From the NCBI RefSeq assembly GCF_000411135.1, contig NZ_KE150262.1:52419-116418 (forward strand): a stretch of DNA of 64,000 nucleotides, written 5' to 3'. The notes below the pieces were generated by a model that did no database searches, had not been told where the DNA came from, and saw nothing but the letters and a program-made list of their open reading frames with translations. A program made the position numbers and the translations under genes. Below are positions 34,476-44,338 of the stretch, in pieces. Source of the DNA: Actinotignum schaalii FB123-CNA-2. GTDB lineage: Bacteria > Actinomycetota > Actinomycetes > Actinomycetales > Actinomycetaceae. Each line of letters starts with the position of its first letter. Positions within the stretch are counted from its first letter, which is position 1.

Positions 34476-35838
34476 GGGTCGTTCCTTCCTCGTCGTCGTT
34501 CTGTGTGGGCTGTTCGGGTTCGCCGGGCTGCGCGGTCTGCGCGGAGCTGGGCGCGCCGGCACCCGCGCGGGGCCGGCTTTGCCCCCAGATGGTCCACCAG
34601 CTTTGCGGATCGGATTCCGCGGCGGTATCGCTATCGCTGCCGGTGGCGTCGGAGTTGTTCGAGCGGTCTGCATCGCTGAGCTCCGCGGGCTTGACGGGCA
34701 CACCGTCCTTCATCTGGATGGCGGGAAGGATGCCGGAATCCGCCGCGGCCTGCCATTCAGCGCGCGAGCCGCGGTAGCCGGGTTCCTCATCCGGGCCGGG
34801 GAGCGTGACCGCCGGTTCTTCAATTTCCGCTTCCTCGGTTGCCGGCTCTTCGGCCTCGGGTTCTTCCACGGGCGTTTCTTCCGGAACCGATTCTTCTGCG
34901 GTGTCTTGTTCTGCCGCGACTTCCGTACCTTCTTCCGGCTTTCCTTCCTCCGGAGCTCCTTCCTCCGGAGCGATCAGCTCGATACGGTCGGCCGGATCGA
35001 GGGGGCGTTCGCGCAGTTCCTGGGCACGTGGGCTTTCCATGAGGATGCCCGCGCCCAGCGCTCCCCCGGTTGCCGCAACCCGGTCACCGGCAGCAGAATC
35101 CGCAGCGGCCCGAGCCGCGGCATCCACGCTGGCGGCACCGCCAACTCCCGCGGGCACCGCCGGCATAATGGTCGTTTCATCCGCGGCCCGCTTCGCGCGC
35201 GACACACGCTCATCCTGCCCAGCCCGCACCTTCGCCGCGAAGGTGCGCTGGTCCTTGGTGGCGGTCATCAGCAATGCCACCCCGATAAGCCCCACAACAA
35301 GCCCGAGGAGACTCACGGGAAGAGACCAATTCCGCCCACCCGGTAGCGCCCAGGTGAGTTCCACCTGCGGAAGCGCTCCGGAGGACGTCTGCATAATGAG
35401 GGATTCCGCGCCCGGGGAGGTCACGGTATAGGTGAATTCCACCTTCCCCTTAGCTTCTTCCTTGGAGAACCACATATCCGAGGCGAGGATCTTGCCCGGG
35501 TCCGCTTCCCCCTGGGAGGTGGTCAGCGTCAGTGCGGCGTCGTCGTTCATACCGGTAATGGTGGCGCCGGGTGCGCCCTCCGCGTACGCGAGCACGTCAC
35601 CGGAAAAGCCGGCGCCTACAGAAATGGTGTCCTGCGCGGGGCCGGAGACGGCTACGTCCACATCGGTCCCGCCCATATCCAGAACGCCGGGGGCCGTGAC
35701 GAGCACGCCTTTCCCGCTCGGCGCCACGGTGGCGGAGACGCTGGAGGCAGGCTTCCACACGGTGCCGAGCAAAATGCCCACCACCAGGATCGCCAAGCCC
35801 GCGAGCGCGAGACCGACTCCTCCGTTCTTCTTCATCAT
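34468..35838 (-). CDS. Two-TM membrane protein with acidic cytosolic tail, function unknown
   Basis: A 456-aa protein. A short basic N-terminus and TM helix 1 (about 8-26) are followed by an extracytoplasmic domain of about 150 residues. TM helix 2 (about 176-196) is followed by a long tail rich in Glu, Pro and Ala (EEGAPEEGKPEEG-type repeats near 285-340). I do not recognise the family. It ends 8 bp inside the lipoprotein gene. ATG 35838 and the next codon, also ATG, are equally possible starts after GAGAAGGGGA. The pairing with a lipoprotein suggests an envelope-associated complex; this is inference only. Confidence 0.72.
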   Translation of the reverse strand: MMKKNGGVGLALAGLAILVVGILLGTVWKPASSVSATVAPSGKGVLVTAPGVLDMGGTDVDVAVSGPAQDTISVGAGFSGDVLAYAEGAPGATITGMNDDAALTLTTSQGEADPGKILASDMWFSKEEAKGKVEFTYTVTSPGAESLIMQTSSGALPQVELTWALPGGRNWSLPVSLLGLVVGLIGVALLMTATKDQRTFAAKVRAGQDERVSRAKRAADETTIMPAVPAGVGGAASVDAAARAAADSAAGDRVAATGGALGAGILMESPRAQELRERPLDPADRIELIAPEEGAPEEGKPEEGTEVAAEQDTAEESVPEETPVEEPEAEEPATEEAEIEEPAVTLPGPDEEPGYRGSRAEWQAAADSGILPAIQMKDGVPVKPAELSDADRSNNSDATGSDSDTAAESDPQSWWTIWGQSRPRAGAGAPSSAQTAQPGEPEQPTQNDDEEGTTHA

Positions 35839-35966
35839 TCCCCTTCTCACTCCGGCTTGCGGCCCGGTACAACCGCACCGGCGAAAGACCATCGACGACA
35901 ATTCCTACGTTAAAACTACCGCGTGACCTGCTCGGTGGCGGAATTTTTCGGCGCAAGGCCGCGCTT

Positions 35967-35988
35967 TTAGGCTTAGAGAAAAGCCTAA
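35967..35988. promoter_or_regulatory. Palindrome made of two opposed TAGGCT -10 elements
   Basis: TTAGGCTT (35967-35974) and AAGCCTAA (35981-35988) form an 8-bp inverted repeat with a 6-nt centre. Each arm holds a TAGGCT in the direction of one of the divergent genes (left to the two-TM protein, right to the DivIVA-like gene). Just right of it an 11-bp direct repeat CTAACCGTTAT occurs twice. Confidence 0.4.
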
Positions 35989-36089
35989 CCGTTATCTAAC
36001 CGTTATAAAACTCCGTTCCGGCCGATGGTGGTGAGCTCCACAGCGTTCACCACATGCCAAGCACTACCCCCACCGGGTGCGCTGACCGG

Positions 36090-36095
36090 TAGGCT
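36090..36095 (+). promoter_or_regulatory. Candidate -10 (TAGGCT) for the DivIVA-like gene
   Basis: TAGGCT lies 42 nt before the ATG at 36138, preceded by CTGACCGG. The ORF has its own GAGAGG ribosome-binding site. Confidence 0.4.
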
Positions 36096-36137
36096 TAGGG
36101 CAGCAATTTCTATCCAGCAGCGCGCGGAGAGGGTGTT

Positions 36138-37433
36138 ATGGCGGATTTAGAACTGTTTCCAACAGTACGCAAGGGTTACGACAAAGCTCAGGTCGATGAA
36201 CGCATTCACCAGCTGGCGGATGCGCTCGCCGAAGCTCGGTCGCGAGTAGCGGGTTTGGATGCCCAGGTTTTGCGTATGTCCGGTGAACTCACCGAATTAC
36301 ACAGCCGTTTGCGCGAGGATGAACGCCCGTCCTATTCGGGCTTGGGCACCCGAGTGGAGCGACTGTTGCGCGGGGCGGAACAGCAAGCGATGGACGTCAT
36401 GAGCCGGGCGAATGCCGATGCGGAGCTACTGCTCTCCCGGGCGCGCTCGCAGGCGGAAAATCTCACCTCCGCCGCGGAAAAAGAAGCGCAGGAAACTTTG
36501 GATACCTCGCGTACCGAGGCCGCTCAGGTGCGCCAGCGTGCCGAGGCGGAAGCCACCGAATTGACAACGACCTCGCGGCGCACAGCCGAGGAGCTGGTGA
36601 CGTCGGCCCAGCGCGAAGCTGAGCGTTTGGAGGCGAAAATGCGTCACGATGAGGCCGAGCAGGCCACCCGGCTCACCCACGAGGAAGAGGAGCGGCGCGC
36701 GACTCTCGCCCAGGAATTGGCGCAGGCGCGTACCCGAGCCGAAGAAGAGGTCACGCAATTGCGCACCGAGGCTGAAACTGAAGTGGCACGTTTGCGGAGC
36801 GAAGCAGAGGCAGAGGTCGCGAAGATCCGCGCGGAGGCTGAACGTGAAGTTGCGCAATTGCGGGCGGATTCGGCCGCGGCCCGCGCGCGTTCCGATGAAG
36901 AATCGCGTACCGCCATGGCGAAGTTTGTCGACGACGCCGAGACTCGGGCCGCCAGTGCGGAACGCCGCCTGGCGGAAGCCACGAAGCGGGCTAATGCCCT
37001 GACTTCATCTTCGGAAGCTGAGGCAAGTGCGGCACTGAGCGCAGCCCAGACCGAGGCCCGTGAACTGGTGAGCGCGGCCCGGGAAGACGCCGAGCGGATG
37101 CGCCGCGAAGCGCGTGAAGCCGCGGAAGAATCGCAGCGCCAGGCCGATGCCCACGTGGCGGGCCTGGAAGAACAGCGGCGCACCCTCACCTCCTACCTGG
37201 AGGATATGCGCACCATGCTGGCTACCTCGAATATCCCGCTGGCCCTGGATGAAATCGTGGGCAGCGCCGAGGAACGTACCGCGGGTGGCGAACATTCCGG
37301 AACGGACGCACCTTCCGCGGGCGAGGCACAGGCCGGAGAACAGGCAGGAGATCAGGCAGGGGATCAGTCTCCCGCAGCGGCAGAATCCAATACTGCCAGA
37401 GAAGAACACGGAGATTCCACCGACAACCGGTAG
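36138..37433 (+). CDS. DivIVA-like/Scy-like coiled-coil protein
   Basis: A 431-aa cytoplasmic protein. The N-terminal 45 residues (ELFPTVRKGYDKAQVDERIHQLADAL) match the DivIVA membrane-curvature/lipid-binding motif. From about 65 to 370 it is a continuous heptad-rich coiled coil of Ala/Glu/Arg (AEAEVAKIRAEAEREVAQL). The last 55 residues are acidic low complexity. Actinobacterial proteins of this kind organise polar growth or cell-envelope assembly; the exact role here is unknown. A copy of repeat B begins 12 bp after the stop and may form the transcript end. Confidence 0.8.
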   Translation: MADLELFPTVRKGYDKAQVDERIHQLADALAEARSRVAGLDAQVLRMSGELTELHSRLREDERPSYSGLGTRVERLLRGAEQQAMDVMSRANADAELLLSRARSQAENLTSAAEKEAQETLDTSRTEAAQVRQRAEAEATELTTTSRRTAEELVTSAQREAERLEAKMRHDEAEQATRLTHEEEERRATLAQELAQARTRAEEEVTQLRTEAETEVARLRSEAEAEVAKIRAEAEREVAQLRADSAAARARSDEESRTAMAKFVDDAETRAASAERRLAEATKRANALTSSSEAEASAALSAAQTEARELVSAAREDAERMRREAREAAEESQRQADAHVAGLEEQRRTLTSYLEDMRTMLATSNIPLALDEIVGSAEERTAGGEHSGTDAPSAGEAQAGEQAGDQAGDQSPAAAESNTAREEHGDSTDNR

Positions 37434-37445
37434 CGTCTTCTCACG

Positions 37446-37530
37446 AGCTGGGGCAGAGGTGTTTTTTCGAGGTGTACTTCGCACGTACGACATATGCACT
37501 ACAGCTCTGAAAACACCTCGTGGCCCCGCT
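37446..37530 (+). repeat. Repeat B, copy 3 (diverged)
   Basis: It retains the inner GAGGTGTTTTTTCGAG against CTCTGAAAACACCTC and the central GTACTTCGC. The outer arms are AGCTGGGGC against GGCCCCGCT. It lies directly after the DivIVA-like gene, with no repeat A beside it. Arm changes keep much of the pairing. Confidence 0.8.
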
Positions 37531-37650
37531 AAGACTCATGCGATTCTTGAGAGCCGTGTGATTCCCGAATCTCACGACGGCGGCCGCTCAGCGCTAGAAC
37601 ACAACTCCCGCGGGTCGCAGCCGTGCCGTATAGCATCTACCAACATAGTT

Positions 37651-37697
37651 TGAGGGCGTGGCCGGAGCACTTCTCGTGTCCCCCGGCCACGCCCTCA
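37651..37697 (-). terminator. Hairpin after the alpha/beta hydrolase gene
   Basis: Perfect 15-bp arms (TGAGGGCGTGGCCGG and complement) begin 28 nt after the stop at 37725 on the minus strand. There is no U-tract. Confidence 0.65.
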
Positions 37698-37724
37698 GGC
37701 GCAGTTAGCCCAAGCGCTGAGCGG

Positions 37725-38501
37725 CTAACGAGTAGCTGCCTGGTAGAGCTCGCGCAGTGCGGTAGCGACCTCGTGCGGCTTTTCCACCGCGGAGAAGTGG
37801 CCGGCACCTTCAAGTTCCACGAACGGTTGATCCGGACGTGCCTCATGCAGCTGAGCAAATTCTTCATGCTTGGCATTCGGATCATCCACCCCGCGCAGCA
37901 GCAGAATGGGAACATCAAGCTCCATAACCCCGCGAGTATCCGGGCGGGTCAGCATCATCTGCTGCAACCAGGAGAAAGCCCCGGCATCTACCGTCTTGAA
38001 ATAGGCGGCAACCTTGTCCTTAAGCTCCGGACTGGCATCCGAGCTCAGCATGGTATTCACCCAGCCTGCCAGCACATCCCAGCTCTGGCCCGAGGCGAGC
38101 TTCTCAATGGCTTTTTCTCGCGGAGAGGGCGAAGGCTCCGGCCCCAAGATCGAGCCGTCCAGCAGGGCGAGCCCGGCGATCTGCCGGGGATTGCGCAGGG
38201 CGTAAGCAGCGGTGACGGTAGCGCCCATGGAAATTCCGGCGAGGACGATGGAGTCGTATTCCGCCAGAGTTTCTTCGAGGGCGGTCAGGTAGGAATTGAT
38301 ATGTGGCGTGGTGGCGCCCGCGGCGGCGTCGACCTCAGGACCGGAAGGCGAGTCTCCGAAACCGGGGGCGTCAATAGCAATCGTGTGCAGATCCGAAAGC
38401 TCAGCGCGCACGCCCTCCCACATCCGGGACGTCATCGGCATAGCGTGGAGCAGGACAAGCGGAATACCCGCACCTTCGTGAATATGTGTGGCAAGTTTCA
38501 T
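37725..38501 (-). CDS. Alpha/beta-hydrolase fold enzyme
   Basis: A 258-aa single-domain hydrolase. The nucleophile elbow is G-I-S91-M-G, the oxyanion region LLHAMPMTS is near 18-25, the acid is Asp206 or Asp207 (GVDDPN) and the catalytic His is His235 (GAGHFSAVE). It is probably an esterase or C-C hydrolase of the RutD/MhpC-like group; substrate unknown. A TACAAT hexamer lies exactly 6 nt before the ATG, suggesting a leaderless message separate from the phd gene upstream. Confidence 0.82.
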   Translation of the reverse strand: MKLATHIHEGAGIPLVLLHAMPMTSRMWEGVRAELSDLHTIAIDAPGFGDSPSGPEVDAAAGATTPHINSYLTALEETLAEYDSIVLAGISMGATVTAAYALRNPRQIAGLALLDGSILGPEPSPSPREKAIEKLASGQSWDVLAGWVNTMLSSDASPELKDKVAAYFKTVDAGAFSWLQQMMLTRPDTRGVMELDVPILLLRGVDDPNAKHEEFAQLHEARPDQPFVELEGAGHFSAVEKPHEVATALRELYQAATR

Positions 38502-38507
38502 AACTCG

Positions 38508-38513
38508 ATTGTA
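38508..38513 (-). promoter_or_regulatory. -10 element of a leaderless promoter for the hydrolase gene
   Basis: TACAAT on the minus strand, 6 nt before the ATG at 38501; no Shine-Dalgarno. Confidence 0.5.
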
Positions 38514-38572
38514 ACGCCGCTACCGGAACTTACCCCGGGTACGGCGGCTCTGGCGATCCTCACCGGGCTTCT

Positions 38573-38842
38573 TCAGCCCTCTTCCGCGAGACCCGCCTTG
38601 AAATCTTCCAGGGTAATGCGTACACCGTCATCAGTACGCTTGGCATACTCATAGGCAGCGATATCCTGAGCCATCTCGAATTCTTCTAAGGCGTGAAGAT
38701 CGTCGACGGTGACGAGAGCGGCAACAGCTTTACCTTCGTGCGCGATGATGAAGCGCTTTCCTTCTCGGGTAGTTTCTTCAAGAATCTGAGAAAGATTTTC
38801 GCGTAATTCCCGGGTGCTCACCTGAGTCTCGGTCAAGACCAT
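38573..38842 (-). CDS. Phd/YefM-family antitoxin, apparently without its toxin
   Basis: An 89-aa protein with the family's N-terminal DNA-binding part (VSTRELRENLSQILEETTREGKRFIIAHEGKAVAALV) and a charged C-terminal toxin-binding tail (YEYAKRTDDGVRITLEDFKAGL). Phd antitoxins repress their own promoter and neutralise Doc or RelE-type toxins. No toxin ORF is found on either side: the next leftward gene is a hydrolase, and the rightward one a zinc-ribbon protein. The longer tail resembles RelB/YefM-type antitoxins paired with RelE toxins. The promoter is leaderless. Confidence 0.85.
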   Translation of the reverse strand: MVLTETQVSTRELRENLSQILEETTREGKRFIIAHEGKAVAALVTVDDLHALEEFEMAQDIAAYEYAKRTDDGVRITLEDFKAGLAEEG

Positions 38843-38848
38843 AAAGCA

Positions 38849-38878
38849 AATATAAAACTACTTGCGCCGGTCACACAA
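38849..38878 (-). promoter_or_regulatory. Leaderless promoter of the phd gene
   Basis: On the minus strand TTGTGT, an 18-nt spacer, then TATATT (38854-38849), which ends 6 nt before the ATG at 38842. Confidence 0.5.
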
Positions 38879-38889
38879 TGGGAATCCGG

Positions 38890-39174
38890 TTAGGCGCGGC
38901 CGCGGTGCTGCCAGCAACCCGGATGCCAGTGGCGGCGCGAATCCACCCCGTACTGGGCACCCCAAATGGTGTCCTCCGTCCACGCCACAATATTGGGTTC
39001 GCCAATCCGGATAATCCCGCCGCAGCCCGGGCACACATAGTCCTTCGCGGCGCTGGCGATGCGCCGCACTTTGTAGGTGGCGCCATCCCGGCCGTTCTCA
39101 TAGCGCAGCCCACCCATCGCCGCGCTGATATTCAGCGGGCGAACGGGACGGGAGTACTTTTTCGACCGGCGCAT
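38890..39174 (-). CDS. Small zinc-ribbon protein, conserved in Actinobacteria
   Basis: A 94-aa basic protein. C-P-G-C (about 48-51) and the C-terminal HWHPGCW (about 82-88) provide likely zinc ligands. The motif pair CPGC...HWHxxCW is one I associate with a conserved actinobacterial hypothetical family sometimes named ATP/GTP-binding protein, without a defined function. No nucleotide-binding loop is visible. The Shine-Dalgarno is weak. It lies downstream of nagA in the same direction. Confidence 0.65.
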   Translation of the reverse strand: MRRSKKYSRPVRPLNISAAMGGLRYENGRDGATYKVRRIASAAKDYVCPGCGGIIRIGEPNIVAWTEDTIWGAQYGVDSRRHWHPGCWQHRGRA

Positions 39175-39299
39175 TCTTCCATGGTAGCCCCTAAGCGCGC
39201 TGAGTCCACTAGCGCGCCGTGCGACGCCGCAGCCGCCCGGCTACCCGCGCGCGTCAAACTACCAACGTGCGCGCCGCACTACACAAGGTGCACGCCCGG

Positions 39300-40529
39300 C
39301 TACGCCACCAGCTTGCCGTCCTGCGCGACCAGCTTCCCGGCCCGGTAGACCCGCCGCGGGCGCAGTTCCTCATCCACCACCAGCAGATCCGCGCGTTTGC
39401 CCACTTCGAGCGCCCCGCGGTCATCCAAGCCCATCACGCGGGCCGGAGTGGCGCTCGCCATGGTGACGGCGTCGCTCACTTCCACTCCCGCACCGACCAC
39501 GGTGCGCACAATATCGAGGAGATGCGAGGTGCCGCCCGCGAGATTACCCCCGCGCAGCCGCGCCTGCCCGTCGGTCACGTGCACACGCAATCCGCCCAAT
39601 TCATAGGTGCCATCCGCCATGCCTGCGGCCGCCATGGCGTCGGTAATGAGCGCGATATTTTCTGGGCCCACAATTTCGACCACATTGCGCACCAGCTCGG
39701 AGCTAATATGCACGCCGTCTCCAATAAGTTCGACGACGCAGCTGCCGCGGCGCGCGGCAGCTAAATACTCGGCCACCGGGCCGGGCGCGCGGTGACGCAA
39801 TTCGCGCATGGCATTAAACAGGTGGGTGGCCACCGGGGTTGCCCCGCCCGCCACCGCCCGCTCCTGGAGCTCACGTGCCGGGCCTGCCTCCGCGTGGGTA
39901 TGCCCCCAGGTGGGCACCACACCGCGCTTGAGCAACAGGTCCACCACCTCGCTTGCCCCCGATAACTCGGGGGCAAGCGTCATCCCCCAGGCGTGCCCGC
40001 GGGCCGCATCAAGGAGCCGGCTGGCGATCTCCACGCTCGGGGTTTCCAAATAGGCGGGGTTTTGGGCCCCGGCCCGCTCGCTGGAAAGGAATGGCCCCTC
40101 GATAAGAATCGCCGCCAGGGTCCCATCCTCCACCGCATCGGCCAGCAGGCGTGCCCCGGCCTCCATGCGTTCCACGCTCAGAGTGGTCAGGGCCGCGGCT
40201 ATGGAGGTGGTGCCGTGGGCCAGGTGCTCGCCAGCTGCCTGCGCCACCTCCGCGCTATCCGCAGCATCCGGGAAGGATGCTCCTCCCCCGCCGTGGCAAT
40301 GTTCATCCACCAGCCCGGGCAGGATAAGCCAACCCTCGGGCAGCTCCCCGCCGGAATCGGCACCCGCGGCCGCAGCGGCCTGGTGGCCGGGAGCTGCGTC
40401 GTCGTTCTTAGTAGGTTTGTGCAATCGCGTTTCGCTGGGCGCTACCCGCGTGAAAACTCCGTTGTCCCACGCGATATCGCATTCGCGCACGCCGCCGGGC
40501 AACGCTGCCCGGCCGTATAAGAACCCCAT
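39300..40529 (-). CDS. nagA: N-acetylglucosamine-6-phosphate deacetylase
   Basis: A 409-aa amidohydrolase that deacetylates GlcNAc-6-phosphate, in amino-sugar recycling. Metal and substrate residues are visible: the PGLVDEHCHGG motif (about 70-80), the metal Glu in LIEGPFLS, and the histidines in GHTHA and ATHLFNAM. The catalytic Asp is in ALITDAMAAAG. An extra Ala/Gly-rich segment at about 38-63 (KPTKNDDAAPGHQAAAAAGADSGG) interrupts the N-terminal beta domain. It is encoded in part by the dispersed 20-mer. nucS ends 9 bp upstream. Confidence 0.9.
   Translation of the reverse strand: MGFLYGRAALPGGVRECDIAWDNGVFTRVAPSETRLHKPTKNDDAAPGHQAAAAAGADSGGELPEGWLILPGLVDEHCHGGGGASFPDAADSAEVAQAAGEHLAHGTTSIAAALTTLSVERMEAGARLLADAVEDGTLAAILIEGPFLSSERAGAQNPAYLETPSVEIASRLLDAARGHAWGMTLAPELSGASEVVDLLLKRGVVPTWGHTHAEAGPARELQERAVAGGATPVATHLFNAMRELRHRAPGPVAEYLAAARRGSCVVELIGDGVHISSELVRNVVEIVGPENIALITDAMAAAGMADGTYELGGLRVHVTDGQARLRGGNLAGGTSHLLDIVRTVVGAGVEVSDAVTMASATPARVMGLDDRGALEVGKRADLLVVDEELRPRRVYRAGKLVAQDGKLVA
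40389..40408 (+). repeat. Dispersed short repeat, copy inside nagA
   Basis: 20-nt exact match to 29427-29446. On the nagA strand it encodes K-N-D-D-A-A-P at the start of a low-complexity insertion. Confidence 0.6.
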
Positions 40530-40538
40530 TATCCCGTC

Positions 40539-41234
40539 CTAAAACAGTCGATCCTCCGGGTGGTCTATGCCACGCATATCGTCATAGTTCAAGATCATAC
40601 AGTCAATACCACGGTCTTCGGCCAGCACACGAGCCTGGGGCTTAATTTCTTGGGCTGCGAAAATACCGCGCAGCGGGGTGAGAAGGGGGTCGCGGCGCAG
40701 CAAATCGAGGTAGCGGGTGAGCTGCTCAACCCCGTCGATTTCGCCGCGGCGTTTAATTTCGACGGCGATATAGCCACCCTCGCCGTCGCGCACCATAAGA
40801 TCCACCGGGCCGATAGCGGTGGGGTATTCCCGGCGCACCAACGTGGCCTGCGGGGCGATGCGCTCCACTTGTTCGGCGAGCAATTTTTGCAGATGCGCTT
40901 CCACACCATCTTTGATAAGGCCGGGATCTTCCCCGAGGTCTTGCTCGTAATCGGAAAAGACCTCATAGATCCGAATAACCAGCCGGTCATCGGTTTTCTT
41001 GTGCTCCACGTTCCAAATGGTGCGCACACCCGCCTCGCGTTCGGCGGCACTCGGTTCTTCTTCGGTGAAGAGGGTCGGGCCCATCATCCAGTTGAGGGGC
41101 TTGTAGGAACCGGTATCTGCATGAACCAGCACCGAGCCGTCCGCCTTGACCATGAGGAGCCGGGTGGCTGATTCGAGATGTGCGTCGAGACGTCCGGAAT
41201 AATCCACCGAACAGGTAGCAAAAACAACGCGCAT
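40539..41234 (-). CDS. nucS: Mismatch-specific endonuclease NucS
   Basis: A 231-aa NucS/EndoMS nuclease, which replaces MutS/MutL mismatch repair in Actinobacteria by cutting mismatched DNA. An N-terminal DNA-binding beta domain (about 1-115) precedes the PD-(D/E)xK nuclease, with Asp145, Glu159 and Lys161 in GPVDLMV...VEIKRR. The C-terminus ends in EDRLF, matching the kind of short tail that binds the DNA polymerase sliding clamp in related proteins. It directly follows the DUF2550 gene and precedes nagA by 9 bp. Confidence 0.93.
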   Translation of the reverse strand: MRVVFATCSVDYSGRLDAHLESATRLLMVKADGSVLVHADTGSYKPLNWMMGPTLFTEEEPSAAEREAGVRTIWNVEHKKTDDRLVIRIYEVFSDYEQDLGEDPGLIKDGVEAHLQKLLAEQVERIAPQATLVRREYPTAIGPVDLMVRDGEGGYIAVEIKRRGEIDGVEQLTRYLDLLRRDPLLTPLRGIFAAQEIKPQARVLAEDRGIDCMILNYDDMRGIDHPEDRLF

Positions 41235-41624
41235 CTAGAACAACACCCAATCTCCCCGGGGCGGGGCCGAATCCGCCCACGCCACCAGCGCGGTATGCGC
41301 TTGGCGGCTCATGGCCATATCAATTTCTGTATGAGCATCCCCCACGCGGGCGGTGGCGATATCGTCACGCATTTTAACCAGGTTAATGCTCAGTGAACGC
41401 CGGTCGAGGCGCAGCGCCGGGCGCCACGATAAGGAGGCCACCCGGAACCATTCCAGCGCATCGGTGCGGAAAAACACCACTCCGGTATGCCAGCGGTGCT
41501 GCCGGCGTACTGCCGCCTGGGAAGACCCCCACTGGTTGAAGAGGTACCGCACCCGCGCCAGGAAGTAGATGAGGAGCGCGAGGAGAACCAGCACGACGAT
41601 CAGTGCTACGCTTTGCCAGCTCAT
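41235..41624 (-). CDS. DUF2550 single-pass membrane protein
   Basis: A 129-aa protein, with one N-terminal TM helix (about 4-25) and a basic C-terminal domain rich in Trp and Arg (WHTGVVFFRTDALEWFRVASLSW). The DUF2550 family lies directly after atpC in many actinobacteria (Rv1312 position), function unknown. Start 41624 is chosen because the longer frame adds a basic stretch ahead of the TM helix and GGAG lies upstream. It starts 13 bp after the atpC stop. Confidence 0.85.
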   Translation of the reverse strand: MSWQSVALIVVLVLLALLIYFLARVRYLFNQWGSSQAAVRRQHRWHTGVVFFRTDALEWFRVASLSWRPALRLDRRSLSINLVKMRDDIATARVGDAHTEIDMAMSRQAHTALVAWADSAPPRGDWVLF

Positions 41625-41637
41625 TCGCGCTCTCCGC

Positions 41638-41912
41638 CTACTGCCCGTTGACCGACTGCTCGCTGACCGAATCGGCCACCACAATAACCTGGTTCGCGGT
41701 CACCGTGAGGAAGCCGGAGCCGGACATTGTGAAGCTGCGATCGCGCCCGTCCGCGCAGCCGCGCACCTCGACATTGCCTTCCGTGAGGAGAGCAACAAGC
41801 GGGGTGTGGTCCGTGAGGATACCCACCGAGCCTTCGGTGCCGGGCGCGGTTACCGATTCGGCATTCCCGCGCCACGCCAACTCCCGCTGGGAAACGATCT
41901 CAACGTCCAGCA

Positions 41913-41913
<1 letters not shown>
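41638..41913 (-). CDS. atpC: ATP synthase F1 epsilon subunit, short form
   Basis: A 91-aa epsilon subunit. It has the N-terminal beta-sandwich (MLDVEIVSQREL; GSVGILTDHTPLVALL) that joins the central stalk to the c-ring. The C-terminal two-helix domain, which inhibits ATP hydrolysis in many bacteria and gives lengths of 120-140 aa, is absent. The ATG overlaps the atpD stop (TAATG). Similar short forms exist in some actinobacteria, as I recall, so this is probably natural, not a truncation. Confidence 0.92.
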
Positions 41914-44335
<2,422 letters not shown>

Positions 44336-44338
44336 CGA

